Positions 9,763 through 19,345 of a DNA stretch of 64,000 nt are shown here, in pieces. The stretch comes from Prochlorococcus sp. AG-424-E18. GTDB taxonomy: Bacteria; Cyanobacteriota; Cyanobacteriia; PCC-6307; Cyanobiaceae. The position numbers and the translations under genes are program-made. Numbering within the stretch: the stretch's first letter is position 1; the number at the start of each line of letters is the position of its first letter. The stretch is taken from contig QCNC01000004.1 of NCBI GenBank assembly GCA_003210155.1, positions 40,506-104,505 on the forward strand, read 5' to 3'. Under the pieces are notes generated by a model. The model made no database searches. It was given only the letters and a program-made list of their open reading frames with translations, and was not told the DNA's origin.

Positions 9763-10674
9763 CTAGAAATCTTCCTCATAACCAAACTCAATTAACCTTG
9801 ATTCTTTTTTTCTCCAATTTGGAACAACTTTCACAAACAACTCCAAGTGAACTGGACCATCAATTAATTTTGACATATTTGATCTTGCTGACTGACCAAT
9901 CATCTTTAACATTGAACCTTTCTTTCCAATAAGAATGCCTTTTTGAGTTGATCTTTCAACAATAATAGTAGCCAAAATAGCTGTAAAAACTTTGCCATTT
10001 TTTCTTTTCATTTCCTCTCTCTTTTCTATCTTTACTGCGACACTATGAGGCACTTCTTCTCTTGTATTTTTTAATACCTGCTCTCTTACTAAATCAGATA
10101 ATAAATTATCTAATGGTTGGTCGCAAATAGTCTCTTCGCTATAAAGTTTTGGTCCCTCTGGAAGAAAATTAAGTGCCATATCGACTAGTTCAGAACATCC
10201 TTCTCCTTGAGAAGCACTTACAATTTGAAAGTTTCTAGTAATTCCAAAAAATCTTTTATATTGATCTAATCGTAAATCCCTAAACTCTTTATTAACCAAA
10301 TCCCACTTATTTAATGCAACAATAAACTCAGTATTATTTGCTATAAGAAAGTCTAAAATATATTCATCTCCTCTACCAGGTTTTTCACTTGAATCAATTA
10401 CAAAAATTACAATATCGACTCCCTTAATTGCAGATTTTGCGTTTTTTACTAAGATTTCTCCAAGTCGATGATGAGGTTTATGAACACCTGGCGTATCAAC
10501 AAAAATTATTTGTCCCTTGTCATTAGTAAGTATTCCTTTTAATTTATTTCTAGTAGTTTGAGCTATTGGAGAAGTAATTGTTATTTTTTCTCCAATCAAT
10601 TTATTTATTAAAGTAGATTTACCGACGTTTGGCCTTCCTAGTAAAGTTACAAACCCAGATCTATAATTGGCCAA
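9763..10674 (-). CDS. era: GTPase Era
   Basis: This 303-residue Era GTPase acts in 16S rRNA maturation. G1 is GRPNVGKS (about residues 13-20), G3 DTPGVH (about 60-65) and G4 NKWD (about 121-124), followed by a C-terminal KH domain with GILIGKKGSMLKMIG. Standard length. It is divergent from the 175-aa gene at 10713, 38 bp away. Confidence 0.96.
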   Translation of the reverse strand: MANYRSGFVTLLGRPNVGKSTLINKLIGEKITITSPIAQTTRNKLKGILTNDKGQIIFVDTPGVHKPHHRLGEILVKNAKSAIKGVDIVIFVIDSSEKPGRGDEYILDFLIANNTEFIVALNKWDLVNKEFRDLRLDQYKRFFGITRNFQIVSASQGEGCSELVDMALNFLPEGPKLYSEETICDQPLDNLLSDLVREQVLKNTREEVPHSVAVKIEKREEMKRKNGKVFTAILATIIVERSTQKGILIGKKGSMLKMIGQSARSNMSKLIDGPVHLELFVKVVPNWRKKESRLIEFGYEEDF

Positions 10675-10712
10675 AGACTTTTAATGCATCAATAATAAAA
10701 TTCTGATCAAAA

Positions 10713-11240
10713 ATGGAAAAAAAAGCTATAAATTTTAAAGAAGCTTCTTTCACGCAAGCAATAAACATATCCGCACAATGGTGCAAAGAGTGGAGTGAAG
10801 ATTTACTCAGCGAAGAGGTTTTAGCAGATAGAATCGCAGAGCTAACTAAAACAAGAAATGGACTAAGAGGATTTTTTGCGTACGCTTTATCAGATAAAGA
10901 TTGTTTTTTGTTAGATAAACTTCCTTTTTCACTAATTTACAAACTGAACGAAAGTGGTGATGCTGTAACAGACATAGTAGTAAAAAATTTAATAATGAGT
11001 TCCGCTCAAATTGTTATTCATCGAAGAAATAATAATCATGAATATGAGATGACATCGGAAAACATTTCAGATAGATGTAAGGCTATTTTGAGACTGCTAG
11101 AAACTAAGACAGTTACAAAAACTGTCAATCAAGTCTTTAAAGACTTAGATAATATGGGAAATAGTTTTGATGATTCAGTAAAATATGACTCAGAGCAAAA
11201 GGAATTTATAAAAAAACAAATTCTTGATATAGCCCAATAA
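10713..11240 (+). CDS. Hypothetical protein (175 aa)
   Basis: This soluble alpha/beta protein contains WCKEWSEDLLSEEVLADRI and RNGLRGFFAYALSDKDCFLLD; I recognise no catalytic motif and no membrane segment. Its amino-acid make-up is normal for the genome, and similar proteins occur in picocyanobacteria as far as I recall. Divergent from era; a bidirectional hairpin follows its stop. Confidence 0.7.
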   Translation: MEKKAINFKEASFTQAINISAQWCKEWSEDLLSEEVLADRIAELTKTRNGLRGFFAYALSDKDCFLLDKLPFSLIYKLNESGDAVTDIVVKNLIMSSAQIVIHRRNNNHEYEMTSENISDRCKAILRLLETKTVTKTVNQVFKDLDNMGNSFDDSVKYDSEQKEFIKKQILDIAQ

Positions 11241-11241
11241 A

Positions 11242-11267
11242 AAAGCGTAGAAACAAATCTACGCTTT
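11242..11267. terminator. Bidirectional intrinsic terminator
   Basis: Perfect 10-bp inverted repeat AAAGCGTAGA / TCTACGCTTT with loop AACAAA, immediately after the stop of the 175-aa gene and 24 bp before the 3' end of the convergent BI-1 gene. The A and T ends give a short U-tract on both strands. Confidence 0.75.
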
Positions 11268-11291
11268 GGGTCAATTATTTATGAAATGTAT

Positions 11292-12029
11292 TTAGTCTCT
11301 TCTTCCACCGCCTTGAAGGGCAATCATTAATCTCAATATAAAAACAAAAAGATTTATGTAAGTTAGATACATACCTAAAGCCCCTGCAAGGTATTGATCA
11401 TCATTATATCTTCTTGGCATTGTATAGAAATCAACAAATGACATTGCAACAAATAAGACAGTTCCAAATCCTGCAATTATCAATTCAAGACCTGAACCTC
11501 CAAAAACTCCTGGAGCAAAAAATCCTCCAATTAATTGAAAAAACATTGCAATGAGTAGTCCTATTAACCCAAGACCAACTACCCCACTTAGTGCTTGACC
11601 AACACTATCACTCATTCTTTGGCCAGTATAAGAGGCAATAACGAAAGTTATACCTGTAGCTAAGGCAGCTGTTCCAACAGAACCAATACCAATTGTTCCT
11701 ATTGCTAAAGCAACTATTCCACTTAAGGTAAATCCAGTTAACAAGCTAAAGCCTGTTAATAAAGGCAAAGCCTTGGCATTATTTGCATTATTTGCAGCAC
11801 TTGTGGCTATAAAAAACAAAATCAATTCTGCAATTAATGCAACTATTGAAAGAGGCTGGAAAAGCCTAGGATTTGTTGCTATGAGTGAGACACCTGCTAA
11901 AACGCCTAAAGAGGTAAGAACCATACCTCCACCTACGTAAGGTAAAGCTTTTTGAACAACATTAGGTCCAACAATTGAACTAGTTTGTGCTTCACGAATA
12001 GCTTGATTGAAATTACTACTTGCTGGCAT
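11292..12029 (-). CDS. Bax inhibitor-1 (BI-1/TMBIM, UPF0005) family membrane protein
   Basis: This 245-residue protein has about seven hydrophobic helices (starting near residue 30). The family's features are visible: GFSLLTGFTLSGI, a conserved VDFYTMPRRYNDDQY near the C-terminus (Asp pair used as pH sensor/Ca2+ site in BsYetJ), and LTYINLFVFILRLMIAL. Physiological role in cyanobacteria is unknown. Last gene of a minus-strand group from ffh. Confidence 0.85.
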   Translation of the reverse strand: MPASSNFNQAIREAQTSSIVGPNVVQKALPYVGGGMVLTSLGVLAGVSLIATNPRLFQPLSIVALIAELILFFIATSAANNANNAKALPLLTGFSLLTGFTLSGIVALAIGTIGIGSVGTAALATGITFVIASYTGQRMSDSVGQALSGVVGLGLIGLLIAMFFQLIGGFFAPGVFGGSGLELIIAGFGTVLFVAMSFVDFYTMPRRYNDDQYLAGALGMYLTYINLFVFILRLMIALQGGGRRD

Positions 12030-12102
12030 TTTCTTTTTGGAATATGTTTTTATTCTACTTGATTTTTAAAATTTCAGTGTACGGATCTCCAGAGTTATAA
12101 AG

Positions 12103-13059
12103 TCATTGATAAGCCTCAATGATTTTCTGAACTAAAGGATGACGAACTACATCTTCAACAGTTAAATAACAAAATTTTATACCTTGAGTTTTAAAGAGAA
12201 TTCTCGATGCTTCGATGAGGCCGCTTTCCTGATCTTTTTTTAAATCAATTTGTGTAATATCTCCGTTTACAACCATTTTAGATCTATCACCTAATCTGTT
12301 TAAAAACATTCTCATTTGAGAGCAAGTAGTATTTTGTGCTTCATCTAGGATAACCATTGAGTTATCTAAGGTTCTGCCTCTCATAAATGCTAAAGGTGCA
12401 ACTTCAATAATTCCCTTATCAATTAATGAATTTGTTCTATCAAATCCAAAAATACTATGTAAAGAATCAAATAGGGGTCTTAAATATGGATCAACTTTTT
12501 GTTGTAAATCACCAGGTAGAAATCCCAAACTTTCACCAGCTTCAACAGCTGGTCTGGTTAAAACAATTTTTTCAATTTTTTTCTCGTTCAATAGTCGTGC
12601 CGCGCAAACAGTTGCTAAAAATGTCTTACCAGTTCCAGCTGGACCAATCGCAAATGTAAGATCAAAGTTTTCAATTGATTCAACATATTCTTTTTGCCTT
12701 ATAGTTCTTGGTCTTAAAAATCTTCCTTCTTTAGAACGCGCAAGAACTTTTTTCCCAAGTTCAGCATGTGAAGATGACTCTCCCATATTTAGAGAACTTA
12801 AAGCCGCTTTTAGATCTACCTCTGGAACTTCTAAACCTTGTTCCCAAATTGGTCTTGTTAGTTCTACCAATGCTGAGGCTCTTTCAATTTTAGACATAAC
12901 ACCGTTCATCTCAAGTTGTAAGCCTCTTATTGTTAAAGAAACTCCTGTTAAGGACTCAAACTTTTTTAAGAAAGAATTACCTGGGCCAGATAATGCTGTA
13001 GCAGCATCAGAGCTTGGTAAGTCTATTGTGAAGTGACCAGTTTTGGAAACTTCCTTCAT
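12103..13059 (-). CDS. phoH: PhoH-like ATPase
   Basis: This 318-residue PhoH family protein has an N-terminal KH-like segment (about residues 1-90) followed by a P-loop ATPase: Walker A GPAGTGKTFLA (about 137-147) and Walker B MVILDEAQNTT (about 233-243). PhoH proteins are thought to act on RNA. It lies 30 bp downstream of rpsP. Confidence 0.92.
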   Translation of the reverse strand: MKEVSKTGHFTIDLPSSDAATALSGPGNSFLKKFESLTGVSLTIRGLQLEMNGVMSKIERASALVELTRPIWEQGLEVPEVDLKAALSSLNMGESSSHAELGKKVLARSKEGRFLRPRTIRQKEYVESIENFDLTFAIGPAGTGKTFLATVCAARLLNEKKIEKIVLTRPAVEAGESLGFLPGDLQQKVDPYLRPLFDSLHSIFGFDRTNSLIDKGIIEVAPLAFMRGRTLDNSMVILDEAQNTTCSQMRMFLNRLGDRSKMVVNGDITQIDLKKDQESGLIEASRILFKTQGIKFCYLTVEDVVRHPLVQKIIEAYQ

Positions 13060-13089
13060 CTAGTTATTGAATAAAAATTTATCAAATCA

Positions 13090-13452
13090 CTAGCTTTCAG
13101 CTTCATCACTCTCGCTTTCAGCTTTACTAATATCATTTTCTTCTTTAGTTTTAGCCTTAGCTAATTTTTCCTTCTCTAACTTTGCTTTACCAATTGAGAT
13201 AGAGGGCCTTTCTGTTTTTTCTAATAACCCGCCCTTTTCTAACAAAGATCTCACAACATCAGTTGGCTGAGCACCCTGAGTAAGTCTTTTTCTTAAAGCT
13301 TCTGTGTCAAGCCTGGTTTCCTTAGTTCTTGGGTTATAAAAACCTAGTTCTTGAAGAGGTCTACCATCTCTTCTGGAAGTACTATTGCATGCAACAATTC
13401 TGAAACTTGCCTCTTTTTTCTTTCCAAAGCGCTTAAGGCGCAGTTTAATCAT
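13090..13452 (-). CDS. rpsP: 30S ribosomal protein S16
   Basis: S16, 120 residues. The conserved N-terminus ([28 protein letters not shown]) is complete. After about residue 80 there is an acidic/lysine-rich tail ([15 protein letters not shown]) longer than the minimal bacterial S16. It is 54 bp downstream of ffh, as often seen in bacteria. Confidence 0.96.
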   Translation of the reverse strand: MIKLRLKRFGKKKEASFRIVACNSTSRRDGRPLQELGFYNPRTKETRLDTEALRKRLTQGAQPTDVVRSLLEKGGLLEKTERPSISIGKAKLEKEKLAKAKTKEENDISKAESESDEAES

Positions 13453-13506
13453 CTTAAATTAATGGGCTTTTAATAATAATATCATTGAAAGGTAAGAATT
13501 TAGAAA

Positions 13507-14922
13507 CTATAAATCAGCGAACCCTTTTTTCTTCTTATTATTTTTTTGTTTTTTCATCGGTTTATTACCACCCATTCCTGGCATTCCACCCATTCCTGGC
13601 ATTCCACCCATTCCTGGCATTCCACCGTTCGACATTTGTTTCATAAAGCCTCTCATTCTTTGAAAATCAGCTAATACTTTATCTACATCTTTTGCTTCAT
13701 AACCACTACCCTGAGCGATTCTTTGTCTCCTTGAAGGCTGAGCAGCAAGAACCTCAGGTTTTTGTTTTTCCTCAAGAGTCATTGATGAGATCATAGATTC
13801 TATTTTCTTAAGTTGATCTTCTCCATCTTTTATCATCCCATCATCGATTTTATTCATTCCAGGAATCAATTTAATCAATCCACCAAGTGATCCCATCCTT
13901 TTAATTAATCTCATTTGCTTAACAAAATCATTGAAATCAAAAGTTGCTTCTTGAAGTTTCTTCTGCATCGATTCTGCATCAGCAAGTTCAACTTCTTTTT
14001 GTGCTTTTTCAACAAGTGTCAATACATCGCCCATCCCTAAAATTCTGCTGGCCATTCTCTCTGGATGAAATGGTTGCAATGCCTCTATTTTTTCTCCTAC
14101 ACCTATAAATTTGATTGGTTTACCACTTATTTTTCTTATTGATAAAGCAGCTCCACCTCTTGAGTCACCATCCAACTTAGTTAATATCGCCCCTGTGATT
14201 CCTACTTTTTCATGAAATGATTTTGTTAAGTCTGCAGCTTCTTGCCCAATCATTGAATCAACAACAAGCAAAACCTCATCAGGATTAGAAACTTCTTTTA
14301 TTCGAACCATTTCACTCATCATGGAATCATCAATTTGCAGTCTTCCTGCGGTATCAATAATTATCGAATTAAAGTCGTTTTCACTAGCAAAATTTAATGC
14401 TTCCTTTGCTATTTCTTCTGGTTTGATATTTTTTTCTTTAGCTGAAAAAACTTCCAATTCATATTGACTTCCCAATGTTTTAAGCTGCTCTACAGCTGCT
14501 GGTCGATAAATATCTGCAGCCACCAAAAGAACTTTTTTATCTTTTTCCTTTAAATAAAGTCCTAATTTTCCTGTTGCAGTTGTTTTACCCGCGCCCTGAA
14601 GTCCAGCCATCAAAATGACTGTAGGACTATTTTCATTTTCGTTTAATGGAGAATTTTCATTCCCCATAATGTTAATCAATTCTTTATTTACGACTTCAAT
14701 AAATTTTTGACCTGGGTTTACACCCCTAACTACTTCTTCTCCAATAGCTTTATCTTTGACATCTGATATAAACTCTTTTACTACAGACAAACTAACATCT
14801 GCATCAAGGAGTGCTCTTTTTACCTCCTTCAAGGCATCGTTTATATTATTTTCACTAATTTTTGCTTCGCCTCTTAAACCCTTTACTGCGTCTTCAAAGC
14901 GTGACGAGAGTTCATCAAACAT
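13507..14922 (-). CDS. ffh: Signal recognition particle protein Ffh
   Basis: This 471-residue SRP54 protein has an N domain, a G domain with GLQGAGKTT (about residues 105-113), DTAGR and TKLDGD, and a methionine-rich M domain that binds the SRP RNA (ffs, at 41505). The C-terminus has three copies of an MPGMGG hexapeptide, then a lysine/asparagine tail. It targets membrane and thylakoid proteins co-translationally. Confidence 0.96.
   Translation of the reverse strand: MFDELSSRFEDAVKGLRGEAKISENNINDALKEVKRALLDADVSLSVVKEFISDVKDKAIGEEVVRGVNPGQKFIEVVNKELINIMGNENSPLNENENSPTVILMAGLQGAGKTTATGKLGLYLKEKDKKVLLVAADIYRPAAVEQLKTLGSQYELEVFSAKEKNIKPEEIAKEALNFASENDFNSIIIDTAGRLQIDDSMMSEMVRIKEVSNPDEVLLVVDSMIGQEAADLTKSFHEKVGITGAILTKLDGDSRGGAALSIRKISGKPIKFIGVGEKIEALQPFHPERMASRILGMGDVLTLVEKAQKEVELADAESMQKKLQEATFDFNDFVKQMRLIKRMGSLGGLIKLIPGMNKIDDGMIKDGEDQLKKIESMISSMTLEEKQKPEVLAAQPSRRQRIAQGSGYEAKDVDKVLADFQRMRGFMKQMSNGGMPGMGGMPGMGGMPGMGGNKPMKKQKNNKKKKGFADL
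13571..13624. repeat. 18-bp tandem repeat, three copies, within ffh
   Basis: The unit CCCATTCCTGGCATTCCA occurs three times in perfect tandem (13571-13588, 13589-13606, 13607-13624). On the coding strand it encodes MPGMGG hexapeptides in the C-terminal tail of Ffh. Being a multiple of three, copy-number change would keep the frame. Confidence 0.9.
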
Positions 14923-14969
14923 TATTAAAAAGTAATTTTAATTATTATAGATGATCTTGAAGTTTGTAA

Positions 14970-17075
14970 TTACAAGCCGCTCACGAAATCAACCAATTTC
15001 CATGATTTATTTGAAAAACCCAAAATATACTTAACTTTAAGTGGATTTAATGATGTTTCATTAACAAATTCTCCAGAATTCTTTACTAATCTCTCTAGAT
15101 AATCCAATTCTACTAAAACAGCTATCCGAGATGAAGTTTGCGATTCCAAATCAATCTTACTAATTTTAGAACTAATTTCCTTATAAATTCCCTTCTTGAT
15201 ATCATTCTGTCTTTCTTCGATTGTTCGATCAATTAGACCTTTACTAACAATTTTAGAAAGATTAATTTCACTCTTTCCTGCTAAATAATTACTTTTACTT
15301 AGAAGCCATCCATTAATTAAATTCCTTATATCTTCCAAAGAAGGCGAAGCTGTATTAAGTTCTTTGAATTCATAGGAAATAATTGAAGTAGATTTCTCAG
15401 AAATAGAATTCAATTTACTTGATGGATTTTTTTTTATTTCTTGAATAATATCTATCTCACTAAGCTTTTGATTTTTATCTAAAGCAACTAAAGGTTTTTC
15501 AGAAATAGATTCATCCTGAATTGATTTTTTAAAATTATTTCTCAAAAATCCAATACCAATACCAAATGCAAATAAGATCAAAAATGCATAGATATAAATT
15601 AAATAAGGCGACCGATTAATAATTTCTTTATCCTTTAAAAATTCTCCAAAACTAAACTTTAATTCAGCAATTTTTTCTATTAAAAAATTATAAAACTCTA
15701 TTGGCTTTTTCTTAAAGTATTGCTCATTGAATTCGAATTCTTTGGTTTCAACCTTTTCATAGTCTTGTTTTATGCCGCCAGGCCAAGGTAATCTTCTTTC
15801 ATCAGTAGTACCTAATAAATTATCAAAATCTTCAGTCTTATTTATAGAAAATTCCTCCTCATTTTGTTGGTTTTGAAGATTTGATCTAATTAAAATTTTA
15901 TTTGATTTCTTTTCTAATTTTTCAATAAATCCTTGAATTTCCCTGTCTTCAAACCAAGAATCTAAATCCACCTCTTTTGAGTCAATGTCTCTATACCCAA
16001 CTAAAACATCATTCTCTAACCAATTTTTACAGAAAATACATATCGCTTCTAACTTATTCCCAGGATAACTATTAAGCCAATCTCGCAAATTTTCATCAGA
16101 ACTACTTGAAAACCTCGCAGAGGCTTGGTCAATATCAGCTAAAAGCAAATCTAAACAACCAATTAGCGGCATTGAATCAAGACCAGATAAATTTAGCTTC
16201 TTTAAAATTCTCCTAGCTTCAAATAATTTTTCCGGCTTTCTTCTAGAGAAACCAATAGCTGTTAAGGATAGAAATGCTAAAAATCCTGCTTCTAATGATC
16301 CTCTTTTTTGTAATTCAAGAAACAAATCAATCTGTTCTTGCACTGTCAAAAATGGCTTAATTTGTTGAAAAAAAGCTTCAAACTCTTGCTGATTTAAATA
16401 ATCTTTATATTCAGATTTATTATTACCTTCCAAACCACCTCTTTTGATTATTAAATTTTCCAACATACTTAAGCCTTTTTTATGCGAATCTTGATCATTT
16501 AGATCCCTACTAAGTAGATCTAGGATTCTGTAAGGAAGCAAAGCAACCAAATCTTCTTCAAGTTCTTTTCTTATTTCTCCAAGCTTTCCCATTCTTTGTA
16601 AAAGTTGTATACCTTCATATAAAAAATCTGCCGCGTTCGAATAGGATCTATTCTGTTGTTCTTGAATTGCAGAATCTCTAGCTGTTAAAGCAGCCAATAA
16701 TGTTAAATCAGCTTCTCTACTACTTCCTAATGCTGGTGTTTGTGGGGGTTGTAATGCTTTTCTCGTAATTTTAAAAGCTTCTTTTGGTGAACCTGATTCC
16801 CAAAGAAGTATTAATCCTGCTACTTCTCTATTTGAGGAAAAATCCAATCCAGAATTTCCATTTAATAACAAATTTTCGTACTCTCTTCTGCTTTCTGGAT
16901 CAGTAAGTAGATCGGCAGTGAGGCGAAGCAACTCAGATCTTTGGGTTAAAACTTCATAAGTAAAACCTACATCAGGTGTTTTATCTAAACGCAATTGAAA
17001 CGCCCTTAATATTTCCTCAGAAGTTGCAGAAGGGCTTACGCCAATTAAACGAAAGTGGTCCAAAGGAAGTTCCAA
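14970..17075 (-). CDS. ftn2: Cell division protein ZipN/Ftn2 (ARC6 homologue)
   Basis: This 701-residue protein begins with a J-domain-like region (DHFRLIGVSPSATSEEILRAF, residues 6-26). A long helical repeat region follows, then one transmembrane helix near residues 494-513 (YLIYIYAFLILFAFGIGIGF), and an ARC6-type IMS domain in the last ~125 residues. In cyanobacteria ZipN anchors FtsZ to the membrane and recruits other divisome proteins. ftsZ and ftsQ lie 23-25 kb away. Divergent from pdhA. Strong architectural match. Confidence 0.9.
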   Translation of the reverse strand: MELPLDHFRLIGVSPSATSEEILRAFQLRLDKTPDVGFTYEVLTQRSELLRLTADLLTDPESRREYENLLLNGNSGLDFSSNREVAGLILLWESGSPKEAFKITRKALQPPQTPALGSSREADLTLLAALTARDSAIQEQQNRSYSNAADFLYEGIQLLQRMGKLGEIRKELEEDLVALLPYRILDLLSRDLNDQDSHKKGLSMLENLIIKRGGLEGNNKSEYKDYLNQQEFEAFFQQIKPFLTVQEQIDLFLELQKRGSLEAGFLAFLSLTAIGFSRRKPEKLFEARRILKKLNLSGLDSMPLIGCLDLLLADIDQASARFSSSSDENLRDWLNSYPGNKLEAICIFCKNWLENDVLVGYRDIDSKEVDLDSWFEDREIQGFIEKLEKKSNKILIRSNLQNQQNEEEFSINKTEDFDNLLGTTDERRLPWPGGIKQDYEKVETKEFEFNEQYFKKKPIEFYNFLIEKIAELKFSFGEFLKDKEIINRSPYLIYIYAFLILFAFGIGIGFLRNNFKKSIQDESISEKPLVALDKNQKLSEIDIIQEIKKNPSSKLNSISEKSTSIISYEFKELNTASPSLEDIRNLINGWLLSKSNYLAGKSEINLSKIVSKGLIDRTIEERQNDIKKGIYKEISSKISKIDLESQTSSRIAVLVELDYLERLVKNSGEFVNETSLNPLKVKYILGFSNKSWKLVDFVSGL

Positions 17076-17188
17076 ACAATTATCCTATCGAAAATTCTTA
17101 GACAAATTTTATCAAGTTAAAAATTTTTTTCACAAGGTCTTACAGAGTTTTTAAAAAAAATCATGAAAATCGACCTTCACGGCTTAGA

Positions 17189-18262
17189 ATGTTAACAAAT
17201 CAAAACTTCGTTAAGGTAATTTTCTTGGAAACACACTTAGAGAGAATCTCAAATCTTCAAGACATAAAAAAAGCCGAATTAGATCGAGAAACAGGATTAT
17301 TTCTTTATGAAGATATGACGCTTGGTCGTAGGTTTGAAGATAAGTGTGCAGAAATGTATTACAGGGGGAAAATGTTTGGTTTCGTCCATTTATATAACGG
17401 TCAAGAGGCTATAAGCACGGGAGTAATTGGAGCCATGAAAAAGAAACATGATTGGTTTTGTAGTACTTATCGCGATCATGTTCATGCTCTAAGTGCGGGG
17501 GTCCCATCATTTGAAGTGATGAGTGAACTTTTTGGTAAAGCTACTGGTTGTAGCAAAGGCCGAGGTGGATCCATGCACTTATTTTCAAGAGAGCATCACT
17601 TACTCGGAGGATATGCATTTATTGGCGAGGGAATTCCAGTTGCCTTAGGGGCAGCCTTTTCAAGCAAATACAAAAAGGAAGTTGCTGGTAACAGTAATAG
17701 CGATGCGGTAACTGCAGCATTCTTTGGGGATGGGACTTGCAATAATGGGCAGTTTTTTGAATGTTTAAATATGGCCCAGTTATGGAAATTACCCATAATT
17801 TTTGTTGTTGAAAATAATAAATGGGCTATTGGTATGGCTCACGATAGAGCCACTAGTAATCCTGAAATCTGGAGAAAAGCGTCTGCTTTTGGTATGCACG
17901 GCGAGGAAGTTGATGGAATGGATGTATTAGCAGTTAGAGGAGCAGCACAAAGAGCAATTGAGCGAGCTAGAGCAGGAGAAGGTCCGACACTTTTAGAATG
18001 TTTGACTTATAGATTTAGAGGACATTCTCTTGCAGATCCAGATGAATTAAGGTCTGAGAAAGAGAAGGAGTTTTGGGGAAAAAGAGATCCTATTAAGAAA
18101 TTGGCCAAAGAAATTATTGACTGTAAATTCGCAACGGAAGAAGAATTAAAAATTATTGAAAAGAAAATTGATGCAGAGATATCGGAGTCAGTTAAAAATG
18201 CTCTTGAAGCTCCCGAGCCCCCTTCAGAAGAATTAACCAAATATATTTGGGCAGAAGATTAG
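17189..18262 (+). CDS. pdhA: Pyruvate dehydrogenase E1 component, alpha subunit
   Basis: This 357-residue ThDP-dependent E1-alpha decarboxylates pyruvate in the PDH complex. The ThDP motif is [20 protein letters not shown] (about residues 185-204) with [11 protein letters not shown] after it, and the phosphorylation-loop-like [14 protein letters not shown] is near 276-289. The partner E1-beta and E2 genes are elsewhere; the E3 gene lpdA is at 26793. Its stop is 1 bp from the 3' end of the convergent sigma factor gene. Confidence 0.95.
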   Translation: MLTNQNFVKVIFLETHLERISNLQDIKKAELDRETGLFLYEDMTLGRRFEDKCAEMYYRGKMFGFVHLYNGQEAISTGVIGAMKKKHDWFCSTYRDHVHALSAGVPSFEVMSELFGKATGCSKGRGGSMHLFSREHHLLGGYAFIGEGIPVALGAAFSSKYKKEVAGNSNSDAVTAAFFGDGTCNNGQFFECLNMAQLWKLPIIFVVENNKWAIGMAHDRATSNPEIWRKASAFGMHGEEVDGMDVLAVRGAAQRAIERARAGEGPTLLECLTYRFRGHSLADPDELRSEKEKEFWGKRDPIKKLAKEIIDCKFATEEELKIIEKKIDAEISESVKNALEAPEPPSEELTKYIWAED

Positions 18263-18263
18263 A

Positions 18264-19205
18264 TTAAATACCGCTAGGTAATTTTCTGGTTAAATTCCTT
18301 AATTTTCTTAGTGCCTTAAGTTCAACTTGTCTTACTCTTTCTCTAGAAACTTCTAACAATCTTCCAATTTCTGCAAGAGTATGTCTCTCATTTGCATCAA
18401 GTCCAAACCTTAATTTAAGAACATGTTGTTCTTGCTCGCTTAAATGACTTAACCACTTACCTAGTTGTTCTTGATGCATTTTCTGTTCAACTTGATCTAA
18501 AGGCTCTTCATTATTACTATCTGCAATTAAATCACCTAAAAAGCTCCTGCCATCATCACCATTTACTGGAGCATCTAAACTACTTGTCGATAAAGCTTGT
18601 CTTAAAACAGAATCCAATTCTTCAACATCAATTTCCATTGCCTCTGCAATTTCAATTCTGCTTGGCATAGCACCAAGCTTATGAGCCAAATCTCTACTAA
18701 CTTTTCTGATAGAAGCTAACCTTTCACTTAAATGAACAGGTAAACGGATTGTTCTTGATTGACAGGCAATTGCTCTTGTCATGCTCTGCCTAATCCACCA
18801 AAAGGCATAAGTAGAAAACTTATATCCTCTTGTAGGATCAAATTTTTCGACAGCCCTCTCTAACCCAAGAGAACCTTCTTGTACTAAATCAAGTAATTCC
18901 AGTCCTTTACCTTGATATTTTTTTGCCACACTGACAACTAATCTTAAATTAGCTTTCATCATTCTTTCCTTAGCTCTTCTTCCAATTTTTATAGTTCTTT
19001 TTTGCTGAGTTGTAAAATCGTTAATCTTTTCATTTAATTGTCCATCTTCTGTAAGAATCATCATCCTCTGGACTTGATTACCCAATTCAATCTCTTCGGC
19101 AGGTGTTAATAAGGGGACTCTACCAATATTCTGCAGATACCAACTTATGGGATCATTACTCCTTCTTTTAGGTGTTTCTGATTGAGCTGGTATTGATGAA
19201 ACCAT
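18264..19205 (-). CDS. RNA polymerase sigma factor, group 2 (RpoD-like)
   Basis: This 313-residue sigma-70 factor has region 1.2 (DPISWYLQNIGRVPLLTPAE, residues 18-37) and region 2 with LRLVVSVAKKYQGKGLELLD and FSTYAFWWIRQSMTRAI. Regions 3 and 4 follow, the latter with LRFGLD and EVSRERVRQVELKALRKLR. It lacks the long N-terminal region 1.1 of the primary sigma factor, so it is a non-essential-type (group 2) sigma of the kind used in cyanobacterial stress, light or nutrient responses. Exact Sig letter cannot be assigned. Confidence 0.92.
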   Translation of the reverse strand: MVSSIPAQSETPKRRSNDPISWYLQNIGRVPLLTPAEEIELGNQVQRMMILTEDGQLNEKINDFTTQQKRTIKIGRRAKERMMKANLRLVVSVAKKYQGKGLELLDLVQEGSLGLERAVEKFDPTRGYKFSTYAFWWIRQSMTRAIACQSRTIRLPVHLSERLASIRKVSRDLAHKLGAMPSRIEIAEAMEIDVEELDSVLRQALSTSSLDAPVNGDDGRSFLGDLIADSNNEEPLDQVEQKMHQEQLGKWLSHLSEQEQHVLKLRFGLDANERHTLAEIGRLLEVSRERVRQVELKALRKLRNLTRKLPSGI

Positions 19206-19345
19206 TTTTTAGACCTTTTTAGGTAGTAAGACTCTCCTACACTTTTTAAGAAATGGCAAAATATTTAATGCGCGCTTCAGATTTCAAGTAATATTTGTAC
19301 ACTTATGTGTTTAAAACTATAAATAACTCTCTTAAATTGTTTCTT

